From: Lachnospiraceae bacterium
GTDB lineage: Bacteria > Bacillota > Clostridia > Lachnospirales > Lachnospiraceae
Direction of reading: 5' to 3'
Assembly: GCA_009774235.1 (NCBI GenBank)
Contig: VSNJ01000176.1
Span: 1-7,825, forward strand
DNA length: 7,825 bases
The position numbers were made by a program, and so were the translations under genes. The notes below the pieces were generated by a model. That model was not told where the DNA came from, searched no databases, and was given only the letters and a program-made list of their open reading frames with translations. This document shows, one piece after another, positions 6,620 through 7,825 of this stretch. Within the stretch, counting starts at the first letter, position 1. Every line of letters starts with the position of its first letter.

Positions 6620-6887
6620 TTTTCTGCTTAAAAAGATTTAATTTATTGTGCTTCGTCAATTTGCAGGTATTTTGTGGTATGCCGCAGTTAATTATTTTGC
6701 ACCTGGCGGCACGCTCCCGCTTCGTGAAAAACGCAGCAGTGCATAAGCCCTTATAAAACAAGGGCTAAGCACTGGCGTTTTTCAAGAGCCGCCTAGTACA
6801 AAATAATTAACTTGCGGCATAAAAATATACTCTTTGTGCAAATTGACAGAAGCAATTTTATTATTGGCTTTTAAGGCAGAAAATTAA
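6616..6887. repeat. Long imperfect palindrome, MITE-like element or giant hairpin
   Basis: The whole gap between deoC and the next gene is one inverted repeat of about 272 bases. Paired arms, outside to inside: TTGATTTTCTGC (6616-6627) with GCAGAAAATTAA (6876-6887); TTAAAA (6628-6633) with TTTTAA (6869-6874); TGCTTC (6649-6654) with GAAGCA (6849-6854); GTCAATTTGCA (6655-6665) with TGCAAATTGAC (6837-6847); TATGCCGC (6678-6685) with GCGGCATA (6814-6821); AGTTAATTATTTTG (6686-6699) with its exact complement (6799-6812); GGCGGC (6705-6710) with GCCGCC (6788-6793); TGAAAAACGC (6725-6734) with GCGTTTTTCA (6775-6784); CAGTGC (6737-6742) with GCACTG (6769-6774); AGCCCTT (6746-6752) with AAGGGCT (6760-6766). 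The apical loop has seven bases. The left arm has about 11 extra bases (around 6711-6722). No clear target-site duplication or transposase is seen. A non-autonomous mobile element is likely. Confidence 0.85.
6725..6784. terminator. Bidirectional intrinsic terminator at the core of the palindrome
   Basis: The centre of the large inverted repeat is an A-tract (AAAAA, 6727-6731), a GC-containing stem (CGC, CAGTGC and AGCCCTT paired across a 7-base loop at 6753-6759), then a T-tract (TTTTT, 6778-6782). Read from either strand this is a stem followed by U residues. It could end the deoC transcript on the + strand and block any antisense transcription. The T-tract is short and can itself pair with the A-tract, so strength is uncertain. 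Confidence 0.55.
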
Positions 6888-6905
6888 AACAGAAAAAGTT
6901 GTTTA

Positions 6906-6911
6906 TATAAT
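6906..6911 (+). promoter_or_regulatory. Candidate -10 box for the YgjV-GNAT gene
   Basis: A perfect TATAAT lies 30 bases before the ATG and just outside the palindrome, leaving room for a short leader with the AAAGGAG site (6926-6932). No convincing -35 box is at the right distance. The nearby TTGACA (6843-6848) is too far upstream. The terminator-like core of the palindrome makes a separate promoter for this gene plausible. Confidence 0.35.
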
Positions 6912-6941
6912 TTCTTTATAGAAAGAAAGGAGTGGCTTACA

Positions 6942-7550
6942 ATGAAAATATCTGTTATCATTGAAATTGCTGGCTATTTAGGCTCTGTATTAGTGGTTGT
7001 TTCTATGTTAATGTCATCAGTTGTAAAACTAAGGGTTATTAATACAATAGGCAGCTCTATTTCTGCAGCTTATGCATTGGTTATACATTCTTATCCACTG
7101 GCATTAATGAATATCTGCCTGGTTATTATTAATATTTATAACCTTATGAAACTTTTAAAACCAGAACAGCACTACAGCCTGGTTAATGGCAAAACGGATG
7201 ATAAGTTTCTGGCATATTTCCTTGATTTTTATAATGATGATATAAAGAATTTCTTTCCAGAAAAGGATACATATACTTCTAAAGCTAATATTGCTTATAT
7301 AATATGCTGTGGTATTAATCCTGTTGGACTACTGCTTGGACAAATGGATGAAGATGGAGTTTTAAACATTTGTATTGATTATACTACTCCTGAATACAGG
7401 GATTGTTCTGTAGGAAAATTTTTATATCCAGAACTGGCTGGTAATGGGATACACAGATTTGTATTTTCTGCAGAGCCAGGAAAACATGAACAATATCTCT
7501 TAAAAATGGGATTTAAAAATCAAAATGGAATATATATTAAAAATTTATAA
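6942..7550 (+). CDS. YgjV-like membrane domain fused to a GNAT-like domain, function unknown
   Basis: A 202-residue protein in two parts. Residues 1-72 are a small membrane domain with about three hydrophobic segments (near 5-24, 33-50 and 52-71). GYLGSVLVVVSMLMSS and the NTIGSSISAAYAL pattern resemble the YgjV family of inner-membrane proteins, whose role is poorly known. Residues about 78-202 look like a GCN5-related acetyltransferase fold. DYTTPEYRDCSVGKFLY (146-162) fits beta-4 and the acetyl-CoA loop, and YLLKMGF (185-191) with the following GIYIK is the usual GNAT ending. The loop reads R153-D-C-S-V-G158, with Ser where the first Gly normally stands, so activity is uncertain. ATG 6942 follows AAAGGAG (6926-6932). 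It is separated from the nucleoside genes by the palindrome, so membership of that pathway is doubtful. Confidence 0.7.
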   Translation: MKISVIIEIAGYLGSVLVVVSMLMSSVVKLRVINTIGSSISAAYALVIHSYPLALMNICLVIINIYNLMKLLKPEQHYSLVNGKTDDKFLAYFLDFYNDDIKNFFPEKDTYTSKANIAYIICCGINPVGLLLGQMDEDGVLNICIDYTTPEYRDCSVGKFLYPELAGNGIHRFVFSAEPGKHEQYLLKMGFKNQNGIYIKNL

Positions 7551-7825
7551 TAAAAAAGGTGGCACAAATGTAATGACATAATGTTATTTCTACTCAAAAG
7601 ATACCTATACTATGTAGCAAAAATATAATCAAACCAATATATACCGTATACAATTTGCTATAAAAAAACTTTTGGTCCCGGCATCATGTCATTTAATTAA
7701 GCAAACCCTAATAAATTAAAGGGCTTATTGATGTTTGAAAATCAAATTTATACAAAGATTATATTACTCTGGCAAGTTCCAAATGTTTTACCATAAAGCA
7801 GCTGTTTGGGGGCGCTGGTGCTTAA
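7551..7825. other. Gene-free right end with weak nested dyads
   Basis: No convincing gene is seen in these 275 bases. Three nested inverted pairs are present: AATGACAT (7572-7579) with ATGTCATT (7686-7693), CAAAAG (7595-7600) with CTTTTG (7669-7674), and TAGCAAA (7615-7621) with TTTGCTA (7654-7660). Together they could form an irregular hairpin of about 120 bases. There is no clear intrinsic terminator after the last gene. The sequence becomes less AT-rich at the very end (7808-7820), perhaps nearing another feature beyond the window. Confidence 0.3.

Noticed and set aside
6843..6872. Perfect TTGACA at 6843-6848 as a promoter -35 box
   Set aside because: No -10-like hexamer lies 16-18 bases downstream, and the hexamer is part of the palindrome arm, which explains its sequence.
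7556..7568. AAGGTGGCAC, resembling the T-box sequence of aminoacyl-tRNA-sensing leaders
   Set aside because: Only part of the T-box core is present, the ACCGCG continuation is absent, and a T-box leader would have to overlap the end of the preceding gene. No synthetase or amino-acid gene follows.
7731..7796. A 21-codon frame starting ATG 7731 behind AAAGGG
   Set aside because: It is very short, has no recognisable features, and lies in AT-rich DNA where such frames arise by chance. A small peptide cannot be excluded.
1..7825. CRISPR arrays, tRNA or rRNA genes, transposase genes
   Set aside because: No regularly spaced direct repeats, no cloverleaf, no rRNA-like conserved segment and no transposase motif were seen by eye on either strand.

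Overview
The window is a low-GC, single-strand gene cluster for nucleoside uptake and breakdown. Seven complete genes all read on the + strand. AT-rich codon use, strong AGGAGG-type ribosome binding sites, ATG starts and Firmicutes-like proteins point to a Clostridia genome. A gut Lachnospiraceae relative is my best guess, but that is inference.

Layout. Positions 1-183 hold an intrinsic terminator for a gene left of the window and a likely promoter. They are followed by purine nucleoside phosphorylase (193-1005), guanine deaminase guaD (1160-2428), a Crp/Fnr-family regulator (2588-3304), phosphopentomutase deoB (3326-4516), a concentrative nucleoside transporter of the NupC type (4609-5802) and deoxyribose-phosphate aldolase deoC (5951-6619). 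A roughly 270-nt imperfect palindrome starts at the deoC stop codon (about 6616-6887) and fills the gap before the last gene. That gene (6942-7550) encodes an unusual fusion of a YgjV-like membrane domain to a GNAT-like domain. The last 275 bases contain no gene I can support.

How the genes work together. The CNT transporter imports nucleosides. PNP splits purine (deoxy)ribonucleosides into a base and (deoxy)ribose-1-phosphate. DeoB converts the 1-phosphate to the 5-phosphate. DeoC cleaves deoxyribose-5-phosphate to glyceraldehyde-3-phosphate and acetaldehyde. GuaD deaminates the released guanine to xanthine and ammonia. The cluster therefore looks tuned to purine (deoxy)nucleosides as a carbon and nitrogen source. 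A Crp/Fnr-type protein sits where a DeoR- or CytR-type repressor might be expected, and its nucleotide-binding cassette lacks the phosphate-binding arginine of classical CRP.

Most interesting points: the giant palindrome abutting deoC; a near-perfect 36-nt hairpin and an orphan Shine-Dalgarno just before the transporter; the altered base-recognition motif (GHTDSP) in the transporter; the degenerate effector pocket of the regulator; the YgjV-GNAT fusion; and mutually exclusive pairings in the leaders of guaD and deoC.
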